In this document: in pieces, positions 41,835 through 50,766 of the stretch
Numbering within the stretch: the stretch's first letter is position 1
Layout of the letters: each line of letters starts with the position of its first letter
NCBI GenBank assembly: GCA_023386555.1
Contig: JAEWJK010000009.1
Coordinates: forward strand, 209,245-273,244
Direction of reading: 5' to 3'
Length of the DNA: 64,000 nt
Source of the DNA: Bacteroidota bacterium
GTDB taxonomy: Bacteria; Bacteroidota; Bacteroidia; Chitinophagales; Chitinophagaceae
Position numbers and translations under genes: made by a program
The notes under the pieces: model-generated
What the model saw: the letters and a program-made list of their open reading frames with translations, nothing else
The model's database searches: none
Told to the model about the DNA's origin: nothing

Positions 41835-42734
41835 ATGAGCGAAATCATTACATACAAACAATGTCCGGTTTGCAATAGCAACAGCATCGAGTTTAGGCTG
41901 AGTGCAAAAGATAATACCGTTTCAAAAGAATCATTTGAGATATGGGAATGTACTAGTTGTTCACTTCGGTTTACGCAAGATATTCCTTCATCGAATTCAA
42001 TAGGTAAATACTATCAATCGCAGGATTACATTTCTCATTCCAATACAAAAAAAGGAACCGTAAATACTTTATATCATTGGGTGAGAAGTTTTACCTTGAA
42101 ATCAAAGAAAAAACTTATTCGAAAACTAACGACTCTCAAAACCGGAACGTTATTAGATGTGGGTGCAGGAACAGGTGCCTTTGCTGCAACAATGCAAAAA
42201 GCAGGTTGGAAAGTAACAGGCCTGGAACCTGATGAAAAGGCCAGGCAAAATGCAAAGGATAATTATAAAATAGAACTGCAAACTTCTGAACAACTTTTTA
42301 ATCAGCCACTATATCATTATGATGCAATTACCATGTGGCATGTGTTGGAACATGTACATGAACTGCATAATTATCTAAAAATTTTCAGCCAAATTTTAAA
42401 AGAACAAGGCACGTTAATCATTGCTGTGCCTAACTATACAAGCTATGATGCAGATGTTTATCAGGAACATTGGGCTGCTTATGATGTTCCGAGACATTTG
42501 TATCATTTTTCGCCCAATAGTATGGATATGCTGCTAGAGCAACACGGAATGCAGGTTGTAGCTCATAAACCAATGTGGTTCGATAGCTTTTATGTGTCCA
42601 TGCTAAGTGAACAATATAAAAATGGTTACAGCAATATAATTACAGCCTTCTGGAATGGCTGGCTATCTAATTGGGAAGCTTTTAGTGATGTTTCGAAATG
42701 CAGCTCTGTGATCTATGTAATCAGGAAAGTATAA
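41835..42734 (+). CDS. SAM-dependent methyltransferase with amino-terminal zinc ribbon
   Basis: The ATG at 41835 gives 299 residues starting SEIITYKQCPVCNSNSIEF; an upstream in-frame start (41814) would only add a few promoter-region codons. A four-Cys ribbon (CPVC near residue 9 and CTSC near 41) precedes the methyltransferase core LLDVGAGTGAFAATM (SAM motif I), AITMWHVLEHVHEL and LIIAVPNY. This layout is common in enzymes near polysaccharide or lipid A loci. The acceptor is unknown. It follows the HU-like gene at 128 bases. Confidence 0.85.
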   Translation: MSEIITYKQCPVCNSNSIEFRLSAKDNTVSKESFEIWECTSCSLRFTQDIPSSNSIGKYYQSQDYISHSNTKKGTVNTLYHWVRSFTLKSKKKLIRKLTTLKTGTLLDVGAGTGAFAATMQKAGWKVTGLEPDEKARQNAKDNYKIELQTSEQLFNQPLYHYDAITMWHVLEHVHELHNYLKIFSQILKEQGTLIIAVPNYTSYDADVYQEHWAAYDVPRHLYHFSPNSMDMLLEQHGMQVVAHKPMWFDSFYVSMLSEQYKNGYSNIITAFWNGWLSNWEAFSDVSKCSSVIYVIRKV

Positions 42735-42741
42735 AAATGGA

Positions 42742-42984
42742 TTAGTTGATAGATTGCTCCACGATGCTTTTTACTTTTTCTACAAGATCAAAATGCGATG
42801 TATAGATTTTGGTAGGATGAAGCTGGTTACCTTTCTTCTTAAAGCCAATGCAATCATCGTTGATCATTTTCGAAAGCACTTCATCTTTAAAATAAAACCA
42901 ATGGTAATGAGGTTCAGCATTGGTACTGCTTATGATCTGACCAGTGTGCTGCTTTCCTTTATACACAAAAACTATTTCACTCAT
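42742..42984 (-). CDS. Small protein of unknown function
   Basis: I choose the ATG at 42984 (SEIVFVYKGKQHTGQIISST), giving 80 residues; an upstream start at 43008 adds eight unlikely residues. The protein has a beta-rich start, HYHWFYFKDEVLSKMINDDCIGFKKKG and a helical end (HFDLVEKVKSIVEQS). I do not recognise a family. It is convergent with the methyltransferase, 8 bases away. Confidence 0.65.
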   Translation of the reverse strand: MSEIVFVYKGKQHTGQIISSTNAEPHYHWFYFKDEVLSKMINDDCIGFKKKGNQLHPTKIYTSHFDLVEKVKSIVEQSIN

Positions 42985-43095
42985 TATACCTGATTTCTTT
43001 GAGTGCAAGTTAGACTAGCCCTTAAGCTAATACAAGGATATATGATTAATTAAATATGAAGAAGCGATGAAAAACAGGTTAACAGGCGGCTGTAA

Positions 43096-43479
43096 TTATT
43101 TGATGATCGTCCCATCCCAACCTGTAATACCATTTTGTAAATGCTTCACGTTGGCAAAACCCATTTCCTTCATTATAGCCAGGGCATTGGCAGAACGTTT
43201 ACCACTTTTGCAGTATAACAGGTAAGTTTGATCTTTTGGTAGTGTAGTAACGAACTTTTTGAACGCTTCTGTTTGTAATACGTCATTATGTATAGCATTT
43301 TCAATATGTCCTTCCTTGAATTCCTCGGTAGTTCTTACATCCAGAATGGTTACATCTTTCTCTTTCAATATTTGCTTGAACTGATCATTTGATACAGCAT
43401 TGGTATCAGCCACCTGGCAACTTGCATTTAACAACAAAAACTGCGAAAAGACTGCTATTAATATCAGACGTAGGTTCAT
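43096..43479 (-). CDS. Secreted rhodanese-domain protein
   Basis: I choose the ATG at 43479 (NLRLILIAVFSQFLLLNASC), since 43494 is a TTG. The 127-residue protein has a signal peptide with a possible lipobox Cys at about residue 21 and one rhodanese domain: TILDVRTTEEFKEGHIENAIHNDVL and the active-site loop LLYCKSGKRSANAL, with the catalytic Cys and the Arg of the C-x5-R pocket. It acts in the periplasm, perhaps on sulfur or thiol groups. Confidence 0.88.
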   Translation of the reverse strand: MNLRLILIAVFSQFLLLNASCQVADTNAVSNDQFKQILKEKDVTILDVRTTEEFKEGHIENAIHNDVLQTEAFKKFVTTLPKDQTYLLYCKSGKRSANALAIMKEMGFANVKHLQNGITGWDGTIIK

Positions 43480-43553
43480 ACTGTGGAAATTCAATGCAAA
43501 TTACCCTTTCTCCCTGGAATCAGCCTTAGAATGTTATTTGTTCGATCAACTGC

Positions 43554-43582
43554 TTGTTAAAAACTAACAACTGTTATCTTTG
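43554..43582 (+). promoter_or_regulatory. Bacteroidota promoter of the thiolase gene
   Basis: TTG (43554-43556), an 18-base spacer and TATCTTTG (43575-43582) match the TTG/TAnnTTTG promoter of Bacteroidota very well. The box ends 16 bases before the thiolase ATG. This is the best promoter in the window. Confidence 0.8.
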
Positions 43583-43598
43583 CCGTTCAAATTTTAAT

Positions 43599-44780
43599 AT
43601 GAGTAACAAGACCGTTTATATCGTTTCCGCTGTTCGTACTCCTATGGGAAGTTTTGGAGGAAGTTTAAAAGATGTTCAAGCTCCACAATTGGGAGCTACA
43701 GCAATAAAAGCCGCTATTGAAAAGGCGGGAATTAAACCTGAACAGGTTGATGAAGTATTAATGGGTAATGTTATACAGGCAGGAGTTGGACAAGCTCCTG
43801 CAAGACAAGCAGCAAAATTCGCTGGTCTTCCTGATAATGTTATAGCGACGACTGTAAATAAAGTTTGTGCAAGTGGAATGAAAGCTATTGCACAAGGAGC
43901 ACAAAGTATATTACTTGGCGATAGTGATATTGTTGTTGCAGGTGGTTTTGAAAGCATGAGTAATGTACCTTTTTATGTTCCTAATCTTCGTTGGGGAAAT
44001 AAATATGGTAATACAAATCTGATTGATGGTCTCGCAAAAGATGGTCTTACAGATGTTTACGGCAATATGGCCATGGGTTGTTGTGCTGATGCTTGTGCAA
44101 CTGATAACAATATCACTCGTGAAGAACAAGATGCATTTGCAATTGAAAGTTATAAGCGTAGTCAATCAGCATGGGATAATGGAAAATTTAAAGATGAAGT
44201 TGTTCCCGTTACTATTTCATCTAAGAAAGGAGATATAGTTGTGGATAGGGATGAAGAGCCGTGGAATGTGAAGTTTGATAAGATAGCAGGTTTGAAAGCT
44301 GCATTCACTAAAGAAGGAACTGTTACTGCTGCAAATGCATCAACTATGAATGATGGTGCTGCGGCAGTTGTGTTGATGAGTAAAGAAAAAGCAGATGAAC
44401 TTGGAATTAAACCGATTGCTATCTTAAGAGGTTATGCAGATGCTGAACAAGCTCCTGATCAATTTACAATGACACCTTCACTGGCTGTTCCTAAAGCAGT
44501 TCAGAAAGCAGGATTACAAATGAGTGATATAGATTTTGTTGAATTGAATGAAGCTTTTTCTGTTGTAGGTATTGCTAATACAAGAAAAATGAATCTTGAT
44601 CCCGCAAAAGTGAATGTAAATGGTGGAGCGGTAGCTCTTGGTCATCCTCTTGGAGCTAGCGGTGCAAGAATTATTGTTACTTTGATCAATGTACTTAAGC
44701 AAAACAGTGGAAAAATAGGTGCTGCCGGTATTTGTAATGGTGGTGGTGGAGCCAGTGCAATGGTGATAGAGTTAGCTTAA
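43599..44780 (+). CDS. Acetyl-CoA C-acetyltransferase (thiolase)
   Basis: The ATG at 43599 gives 393 residues beginning SNKTVYIVSAVRTPMGSFGG; upstream in-frame codons lie inside the promoter. The acyl-accepting Cys is in NKVCASGMKAIAQGAQS (about residue 90), and the carboxy-terminal motifs GGAVALGHPLGASGARI and GICNGGGGASAMVIEL carry the catalytic His and second Cys. It condenses two acetyl-CoA units or cleaves acetoacetyl-CoA. An isoprenoid-synthase-like gene follows after 14 bases, so the two are probably one transcript. Confidence 0.95.
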   Translation: MSNKTVYIVSAVRTPMGSFGGSLKDVQAPQLGATAIKAAIEKAGIKPEQVDEVLMGNVIQAGVGQAPARQAAKFAGLPDNVIATTVNKVCASGMKAIAQGAQSILLGDSDIVVAGGFESMSNVPFYVPNLRWGNKYGNTNLIDGLAKDGLTDVYGNMAMGCCADACATDNNITREEQDAFAIESYKRSQSAWDNGKFKDEVVPVTISSKKGDIVVDRDEEPWNVKFDKIAGLKAAFTKEGTVTAANASTMNDGAAAVVLMSKEKADELGIKPIAILRGYADAEQAPDQFTMTPSLAVPKAVQKAGLQMSDIDFVELNEAFSVVGIANTRKMNLDPAKVNVNGGAVALGHPLGASGARIIVTLINVLKQNSGKIGAAGICNGGGGASAMVIELA

Positions 44781-44794
44781 GGTTACTATTTTAA

Positions 44795-45832
44795 ATGAAC
44801 GCTTTGGAGAAATGTTCAAGCGTTACAAAGAGTCTTAAGTATAAGATGTATTTTTTTTATTTCTGGAAAACCGCTTTACAATTAGTTGCTTACTTCATCA
44901 AAGAACGAAAAAAAGAAGCAACACATGCTGTTAGAGTTATTACAGATTTAGAGAAAAAGTTGAATGGACAGTTTGATTCTGCTACACGCAAAAAAATTAT
45001 CATAAGTCATAGTGTTTATAATCCACTTGTAATTGATGCTTTTTGCAGATTACATGGCAGGGTAAGTAATAAAAAGGAAAGAAAGAAGCTCATCTACTAT
45101 TTTACCTGTAGTTCAGTCCTGGATAATTTTTTTGATTATGGGGAGTTAAGTTATAACCAGATAATCAGTATCTATACTATACCTACCTACCAACCCTCAA
45201 CTTTTAGTGAGAGAGTTGGCATGTATTGTCATTGGCATTTATTAGATAAGGTTACAGATAAGGTGGGTTATATGAAGATTCTTGATGCAGAAGTGAATGC
45301 ACAACATGCTTCATTGCAACAGTTTAATAAACAAATTTCCATAGAAGAGATAGAGTCAATAATGAAAGCTAAAGGTGGAAATGCGGTTTTACTTTGCAGA
45401 TATTATCTTGACTACGAACCTTCCGAAGCAGAAGATAAATGCTGGTTCCAGTTAGGTGTCATTATCCAGCTGAATAACGATCTGTACGACATTCATAAAG
45501 ATATTAATGACGGTATTGAAACGTTAGCAACTCGTTGCAGAGATGCAAACTTAATGGAAGCATACGTGAAGAAACAAGCTTCACTCATGAAACATTTTGT
45601 TTCTGAACTACCTTGTTCAAACAGGCGAAAGCGACGATTTTCAGTATCTGCAGCTGGAGTTTTTGCACTTGCAATGGTAGCTGTTGACCAGTTAAAAAAA
45701 TTACAAGGTACTGCTGAACACTTGCCGGATTTCAATAAACTAAAAAGAAAAGATATCATCGTTGATATGGAGAAGACAACGAATATATTGCGTTGCTTGA
45801 AATACATGTACCAGTATAACGATCTAAATTAA
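44795..45832 (+). CDS. Isoprenoid-synthase-fold protein, possibly a terpene synthase relative
   Basis: The 345-residue, mostly helical protein has two acidic motifs. VLDNFFDYGE (about 110-119) resembles the first Asp-rich motif, and NNDLYDIHKDINDGIET (about 226-242) has the D-x3-D-x3-D spacing of the second. From memory, the order and spacing resemble DUF2600/YtpB-type large terpene synthases, but identity is low and the family is not assured. It lies 14 bases after a thiolase and ends 15 bases from the end of a convergent UbiA-like prenyltransferase gene. The substrate is unknown; a polyprenyl diphosphate is the natural guess. Confidence 0.5.
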   Translation: MNALEKCSSVTKSLKYKMYFFYFWKTALQLVAYFIKERKKEATHAVRVITDLEKKLNGQFDSATRKKIIISHSVYNPLVIDAFCRLHGRVSNKKERKKLIYYFTCSSVLDNFFDYGELSYNQIISIYTIPTYQPSTFSERVGMYCHWHLLDKVTDKVGYMKILDAEVNAQHASLQQFNKQISIEEIESIMKAKGGNAVLLCRYYLDYEPSEAEDKCWFQLGVIIQLNNDLYDIHKDINDGIETLATRCRDANLMEAYVKKQASLMKHFVSELPCSNRRKRRFSVSAAGVFALAMVAVDQLKKLQGTAEHLPDFNKLKRKDIIVDMEKTTNILRCLKYMYQYNDLN

Positions 45833-45847
45833 GTCACCTTAGTTTTT

Positions 45848-46774
45848 TTAGGAATAGCTCATTGCAATAATTCCACACAACCCTTTTAAAAGCATCAAAC
45901 CATCTATCACAGCCAGGTAATAAAATATGGATTGTCTTCTATGCATTGAATAAGCAACCAATAGCAGGCAAATAAAAGGTATTAGATTTATTGCAATCAT
46001 CATATTACTAAAGCCACGAATAAGGGCAACTATTAGAAACGATGCAACCCCTAGAGCACATAGAGGAAGTATTATGTAAAAGATTGTTTTTCTTAATCCA
46101 ATATTTACAACAAACGTTTTAATACGTTTATTGCTATCTGCAGCATAATCTTTTATATCAAACATGATGCATAGTACGGTGATGTACATAAAGTTTTTGA
46201 TGAAGAGAAATGTACCAACCATGTTCACTTCGTAGTAATGAGCTGATTGTTCTATTCCTTTAAAAATAATCGGATACACTGTAGCTGTTCCTGCCCAGAT
46301 AAATCCGATAATAAAAGGTTTTAACCAACCGATGCTTCTCAAATTCACTTTGCCAAAAAACTCATTATCTATACCATAATAAAGTAAAGCAATGAGCGGA
46401 AATAACACCAGCAAAGCCCAATTAAGTAAAGGCATTTCAAAAAATCCATTTATGTATTTGAATAAATAGATTAATGTGATAATGAGCAACAGATTAGCAA
46501 GTATCCATTGACTCAACAAAATTTCTTTTTTGTTAATGGAATACCATCTTATTCTGGGATTTGGACTGTCGATTGATTTTGCCGGAATGTAGGCTTTTGT
46601 ATAATACAGAACTGTAGCAATAAAAGCCATGCTGTAATAGATAATATCATTCAGCGGATATCGTTGCTGCAATCCTGCTTCAATTGAAAGTGCTACAATG
46701 CAAAAGCCATAGAAATAATTTCCAAAGAAGATTGTTTTGATTAAACTTTTTCTACTCAGCTTGCTGAGTTCCAT
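45848..46774 (-). CDS. UbiA-superfamily prenyltransferase with a degenerate first Asp motif
   Basis: The 308-residue protein has eight or nine membrane helices. The second UbiA motif is intact (DIKDYAADSNKRIKT, D-x2-D-x3-D, about residue 195). The first motif, normally N-D-x2-D-x3-D in the loop after helix 2, is replaced by YIPAKSIDSPNPRIRW, with only one Asp. UbiA enzymes transfer prenyl chains onto aromatic or other acceptors using Mg2+ held by both motifs. A protein lacking one motif may have a changed reaction. It is separated from dnaE by 21 bases and converges with the isoprenoid-synthase-like gene. Confidence 0.7.
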   Translation of the reverse strand: MELSKLSRKSLIKTIFFGNYFYGFCIVALSIEAGLQQRYPLNDIIYYSMAFIATVLYYTKAYIPAKSIDSPNPRIRWYSINKKEILLSQWILANLLLIITLIYLFKYINGFFEMPLLNWALLVLFPLIALLYYGIDNEFFGKVNLRSIGWLKPFIIGFIWAGTATVYPIIFKGIEQSAHYYEVNMVGTFLFIKNFMYITVLCIMFDIKDYAADSNKRIKTFVVNIGLRKTIFYIILPLCALGVASFLIVALIRGFSNMMIAINLIPFICLLLVAYSMHRRQSIFYYLAVIDGLMLLKGLCGIIAMSYS

Positions 46775-46795
46775 TAAAGAAATTTAGAAACAAAA

Positions 46796-49700
46796 TTAGT
46801 TCACTAATCCAACACTAACTTCAACATCAGGATTATCTAATAAGAAATCAGCTAATTGCTCATTCATAGTAAATCCTTTTTCAAGGCTATATAAACTTAC
46901 TTGCAAATTCTCTGTAGGTTCATAGATATGAAATTTAAGTGAAGACTTTCCAGGGTTTGATCTTACATTCTTCTCTACAAATTCAACGAACTCACTTGTA
47001 AGCGATGCAGGTTCCATCTTGATATCTAAATTCTTTGTCAGCATTTGTTTGGCAGTTTCCAATAAACAAATACCTGTTACTTTAAACTCGAATTGATCAC
47101 TATTATATCGTTGTTTGAAGTTTCCATGCACCAACAGATTTTTTCCTTTCTCTATATAATTCTGAAATCTAACATAATCATCACTCCAGAGCATTAATTC
47201 TGTTTTGCCGGAAAAATCTTCTATGGTTAACGATCCAAAATTTCTTCCGGTTCTTGTAACCCTATGCTGGGCATCAATTACAAGTCCTGCAAGCCTGAAT
47301 GTTTTACCAAGACTGGCATTTACAAGAGTTGTAGATTCTTTCACTTCATTAAAGTCTGCTATCTGCATAATGCCATAATACTTCAACTCAAATTTGAAAT
47401 GATCCAAAGGATGGCCACTCATGAAGATGCCTGTGACTTCTTTTTCAAAATCCAATCTTTCAGTCAAACTCCATTGCTCACACATTGCTAATTTAGGAGT
47501 AGGAATTTCGGGCAAAGAATCAGCTCCAAATAAACTGGCGGTACTATTTAACTTGTTAGCCTGGTATTGATTACCAAATTGAACGATTCTTTCCAAACCA
47601 GACTTTGTATCACCCGGCATTGTAAAGAAATATTGTGCCCGATGCAGTTCCGGAAAACAATCGAAGGCACCAGAATAAGCTAAACTTTCCAATGATTTTT
47701 TATTAACTGTTCTCTGGTTAACCCTGCAGATGAAATCAAACACTGTTTTATACGGACCAGCTTTTTCTCTTTCTTCCACTATACTTTCAATGGCAGCTTC
47801 ACCAACACCTTTCAATCCACCTAAACCAAAACGGACTTCCCCTTTTTTATTTACAGCAAAGCCTTTTTTAGATTCATTTACATCAGGACCGAGTACTTTT
47901 AATCCCATTCTTTTACACTCTTCCATAAAGAATGTGATCTTCTCAATACTTCCTGCATGATTCAACACTGCAGCCATGTATTCAGAAGGGTAGTGGGCTT
48001 TCAAATAAGCAGTTTGATATGCAACGAATGCATAACAGGTGGAGTGGGATTTATTGAAGGCATACTGAGCAAAAGCTTCCCAGTCTGTCCATATCTTTTC
48101 TAATTTATCTGCCGGATGACCTTTAGCAGAAGCACCATCAATAAACTGAGCTTTCATTTTATCAAGCACAGACTTCTGCTTTTTACCCATGGCTTTTCGC
48201 AACACATCAGCATCACCTTTTGAGAAGCCAGCCAAACTTTGCGAAAGCAACATCACCTGTTCCTGGTAAACTGTAATGCCGTAAGTTTCTTCCAGGTATT
48301 CTTTCATGTCATCAATATCATACACCACTTCTTCTCTGCCATGTTTTCTGGCAACATACTGTGGAATATAAGCCATCGGACCAGGACGATACAAAGCATT
48401 CATTGCAATTAGGTCAGCAAATTTGTCCGGCTTTAATTCACGCAAATATTTTTGCATGCCGGGACTTTCAAACTGGAATGTACCATTGGTTTCTCCTTTC
48501 TGGTAAAGCAGATATGTTTTCTCATCATCTAATGGAATATTATCGATCTCGATTTCAACTCCATGATTTTGTTTGATGAGTTCCAGTGCTGTTTTTAAAA
48601 TGGATAAGGTTTTCAATCCCAAAAAGTCCATCTTAATTACACCGGCATCTTCAATAATGCTTCCTTCAATTTGTGTAACCCAGAGATCAGAATCTTTTGC
48701 TGTGGCAACAGGAATGAGTTCGGTGAGATCTTTTGGTGCAATGATAATTCCTGCAGCATGAATTCCGGTGTTACGAACAGAACCTTCCAAACGTTTGGCT
48801 TCTTTCAACACCTGTGTTCTCAGATCTTTCGCATCACCGTTATATATCTCACGAAGCTTTTTGATGTTCTCAATATCTTCTCCACCAAAACCTTCTTTTT
48901 CTTCTAAAGATTTTTCTCCTTCCTTCACAGTCATCGGTGCAGTCAACACTCTTCCAAGATCAGTTCCAGGTCTGTCGGGAACCATTTTAGCCAATGCATT
49001 ACTTTCAGCCAATGGAAGATCAAGTGCTCTTGCTACATCTTTGATACTCATCTTGGCAGCCATCGTACCATAAGTAATGATCTGTGCTACCTGGTTTTTT
49101 CCATATTTCCGAACAACGTAATCAATTACTTTTTGCCTTCCTTCATCGTCAAAATCCGTATCAATATCGGGCATTGACTTACGATCAGGATTTAAGAATC
49201 TTTCAAAAAGCAGGTTGTATTTTATCGGATCGATATTAGTGATGCCAATACAATATGCCACCACACTTCCTGCAGCAGAACCACGACCGGGACCAACAAA
49301 CACATTCATCTCTCTTCCAGCCTTGATGAAGTCTGATACGATCAAAAAGTACCCGGCAAAACCCATTGTTTTAATCGTGAAGAGCTCAAAGTCTATTCGC
49401 TCTCTTGTTGTTTCTTCAATTTCACCATATCTGTTCTTTGCACCTTCGTATGTAATGTGTTTTAAATATTCCCATTGGTTCAAAGTATCATCTGCATGCA
49501 CTTTAAATTCCTGCGGAATAGGAAAGTTGGGAAGTAAAATATCTTTTTTAAGATTCAGTACTTCAACCTTGTCAACTATTGCATTGGTGTTATCAATCGC
49601 TTCCGGAATATCATTGAATAAAGACTTCATCTCTTCCGAAGTCTTAAAATAAAACTGGTCGTTGGGAAATTTAAAACGACGATCTTTTAAATGAAGATCA

Positions 49701-50473
49701 TCATTCACCACATCATCATAACCTGGCGTAGCTTGCTTTTCTCCGGTATTGATGCAAAGTAAAATGTCGTGTGCATTATAATCGTCTCTATCGGTATAAT
49801 GGCTGTCGTTCGTTGCAATAATAGGAACATTGAACTTCTTGGCAAACTTCATCAGTGTTGCATTGATGAGTTCCTGTTCTTTCATGTTATGTCGCTGGAT
49901 CTCGATGTAATAATCTTCACCAAACATATCCAGCCACCATTTAAATTCTTTTTCAGCAGCTTCTTCACCATCATGCAAAATGGTTTGCGGAACATAAGCA
50001 CCAATACAACAGGTGGTTGCTATCAATCCTTCATGATATTTTTCGATCAGTTCTTTATCAATCCTGGGATATTTAGAATATAAACCTTCAATATATCCCA
50101 GTGAAGTCAGTTTTACCAGATTTGCATAACCTGTTTTATTCTTGGCAAGTAATACCTGGTGATAACGTTCATCTTTCTGTTCCTTTGAAAATGTTCTGAT
50201 GTGCCTGTTTTCTACAACATAGAATTCACAACCAACGATTGGCTTTACTAAAGGTTCGGTTATGTCTTTTCCTTTTTCATCTTTACCGATCACTTTTGTA
50301 TTCTTCCATGCCTGGTTCACAAAATCGAACACGCCAAACATGTTTCCATGATCGGTTATTGCCAATGCAGGCATTCCATCTTTCGCCGCTTTTTTGTACA
50401 AGCTATTGATTGATGCTGCACCATCCAGTAAAGAATATTGCGTATGAACGTGTAAATGTGAAAATTTGCACAT
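46796..50473 (-). CDS. dnaE: DNA polymerase III subunit alpha
   Basis: The 1225-residue protein starts KFSHLHVHTQYSLLDGAASINSLY, the PHP domain with its metal-binding His pair. The polymerase core has FVGPGRGSAAGSVVAYCIG and the catalytic PDIDTDFDDEGRQKV (near residue 430). It continues with the YQEQVMLLSQSLAGFSKGDADVLRKAMGKK stretch of the fingers, helix-hairpin-helix DNA binding and an OB domain near residue 1070. It is the replicative DNA polymerase. Length is typical of Bacteroidota DnaE1. The gene is followed by the UbiA-like gene. Confidence 0.98.
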   Translation of the reverse strand: MCKFSHLHVHTQYSLLDGAASINSLYKKAAKDGMPALAITDHGNMFGVFDFVNQAWKNTKVIGKDEKGKDITEPLVKPIVGCEFYVVENRHIRTFSKEQKDERYHQVLLAKNKTGYANLVKLTSLGYIEGLYSKYPRIDKELIEKYHEGLIATTCCIGAYVPQTILHDGEEAAEKEFKWWLDMFGEDYYIEIQRHNMKEQELINATLMKFAKKFNVPIIATNDSHYTDRDDYNAHDILLCINTGEKQATPGYDDVVNDDLHLKDRRFKFPNDQFYFKTSEEMKSLFNDIPEAIDNTNAIVDKVEVLNLKKDILLPNFPIPQEFKVHADDTLNQWEYLKHITYEGAKNRYGEIEETTRERIDFELFTIKTMGFAGYFLIVSDFIKAGREMNVFVGPGRGSAAGSVVAYCIGITNIDPIKYNLLFERFLNPDRKSMPDIDTDFDDEGRQKVIDYVVRKYGKNQVAQIITYGTMAAKMSIKDVARALDLPLAESNALAKMVPDRPGTDLGRVLTAPMTVKEGEKSLEEKEGFGGEDIENIKKLREIYNGDAKDLRTQVLKEAKRLEGSVRNTGIHAAGIIIAPKDLTELIPVATAKDSDLWVTQIEGSIIEDAGVIKMDFLGLKTLSILKTALELIKQNHGVEIEIDNIPLDDEKTYLLYQKGETNGTFQFESPGMQKYLRELKPDKFADLIAMNALYRPGPMAYIPQYVARKHGREEVVYDIDDMKEYLEETYGITVYQEQVMLLSQSLAGFSKGDADVLRKAMGKKQKSVLDKMKAQFIDGASAKGHPADKLEKIWTDWEAFAQYAFNKSHSTCYAFVAYQTAYLKAHYPSEYMAAVLNHAGSIEKITFFMEECKRMGLKVLGPDVNESKKGFAVNKKGEVRFGLGGLKGVGEAAIESIVEEREKAGPYKTVFDFICRVNQRTVNKKSLESLAYSGAFDCFPELHRAQYFFTMPGDTKSGLERIVQFGNQYQANKLNSTASLFGADSLPEIPTPKLAMCEQWSLTERLDFEKEVTGIFMSGHPLDHFKFELKYYGIMQIADFNEVKESTTLVNASLGKTFRLAGLVIDAQHRVTRTGRNFGSLTIEDFSGKTELMLWSDDYVRFQNYIEKGKNLLVHGNFKQRYNSDQFEFKVTGICLLETAKQMLTKNLDIKMEPASLTSEFVEFVEKNVRSNPGKSSLKFHIYEPTENLQVSLYSLEKGFTMNEQLADFLLDNPDVEVSVGLVN

Positions 50474-50554
50474 AGGGATTTCAAATTTGAGATCTGATAT
50501 TTAAGATGAGGTCAGCTGTAACTTTACATGGCATCGTCTCTTGTTTCCAATTTG

Positions 50555-50588
50555 CTGCGTTGCCACGCAAATTGCTCACTGTACGTTC
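50555..50588 (-). repeat. Diverged dispersed repeat upstream of dnaE
   Basis: TGCGTTGCCACGCAAATTGC followed by TCACTGTACGTTC keeps the outline (GCGTTG...CTCACT-GTACGTTC) of the dispersed element, with changes in the middle. It lies in the 284-base divergent spacer between dnaE and the NlpC gene. Confidence 0.5.
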
Positions 50589-50677
50589 CGTTTTCATTGC
50601 AACAGTGCAGAATTAAATACCCAATCCAATATCAGCTTTCAAAGATCGAAAGTCCTGCTTTCTATCTGAAATTGGAG

Positions 50678-50703
50678 TTATCCACAGCCTTAATTTAGGC
50701 TGT
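50678..50703 (+). other. Perfect DnaA box overlapping a hairpin
   Basis: TTATCCACA at 50678-50686 is an exact DnaA-box consensus. Its last three bases also begin the 7-bp stem ACAGCCT/AGGCTGT (50684-50703). It lies between dnaE and the NlpC/P60 gene. DnaA could act here as a regulator, but one box is weak evidence. Confidence 0.4.
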
Positions 50704-50766
50704 AATTTGTTAAAAAGTTTTTTACACATTGCTTTCTTTTTGTAAAGCTGGTCTATATTGCATCTG

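Noticed and set aside
49215..49652. Open frame opposite dnaE (145 codons)
   Set aside because: It lies wholly within a highly conserved part of dnaE and its translation shows no domain; it is a shadow of codon bias.
50474..50757. Replication origin beside dnaE
   Set aside because: Only one DnaA box, no box cluster, no unwinding region and no dnaA/dnaN nearby.
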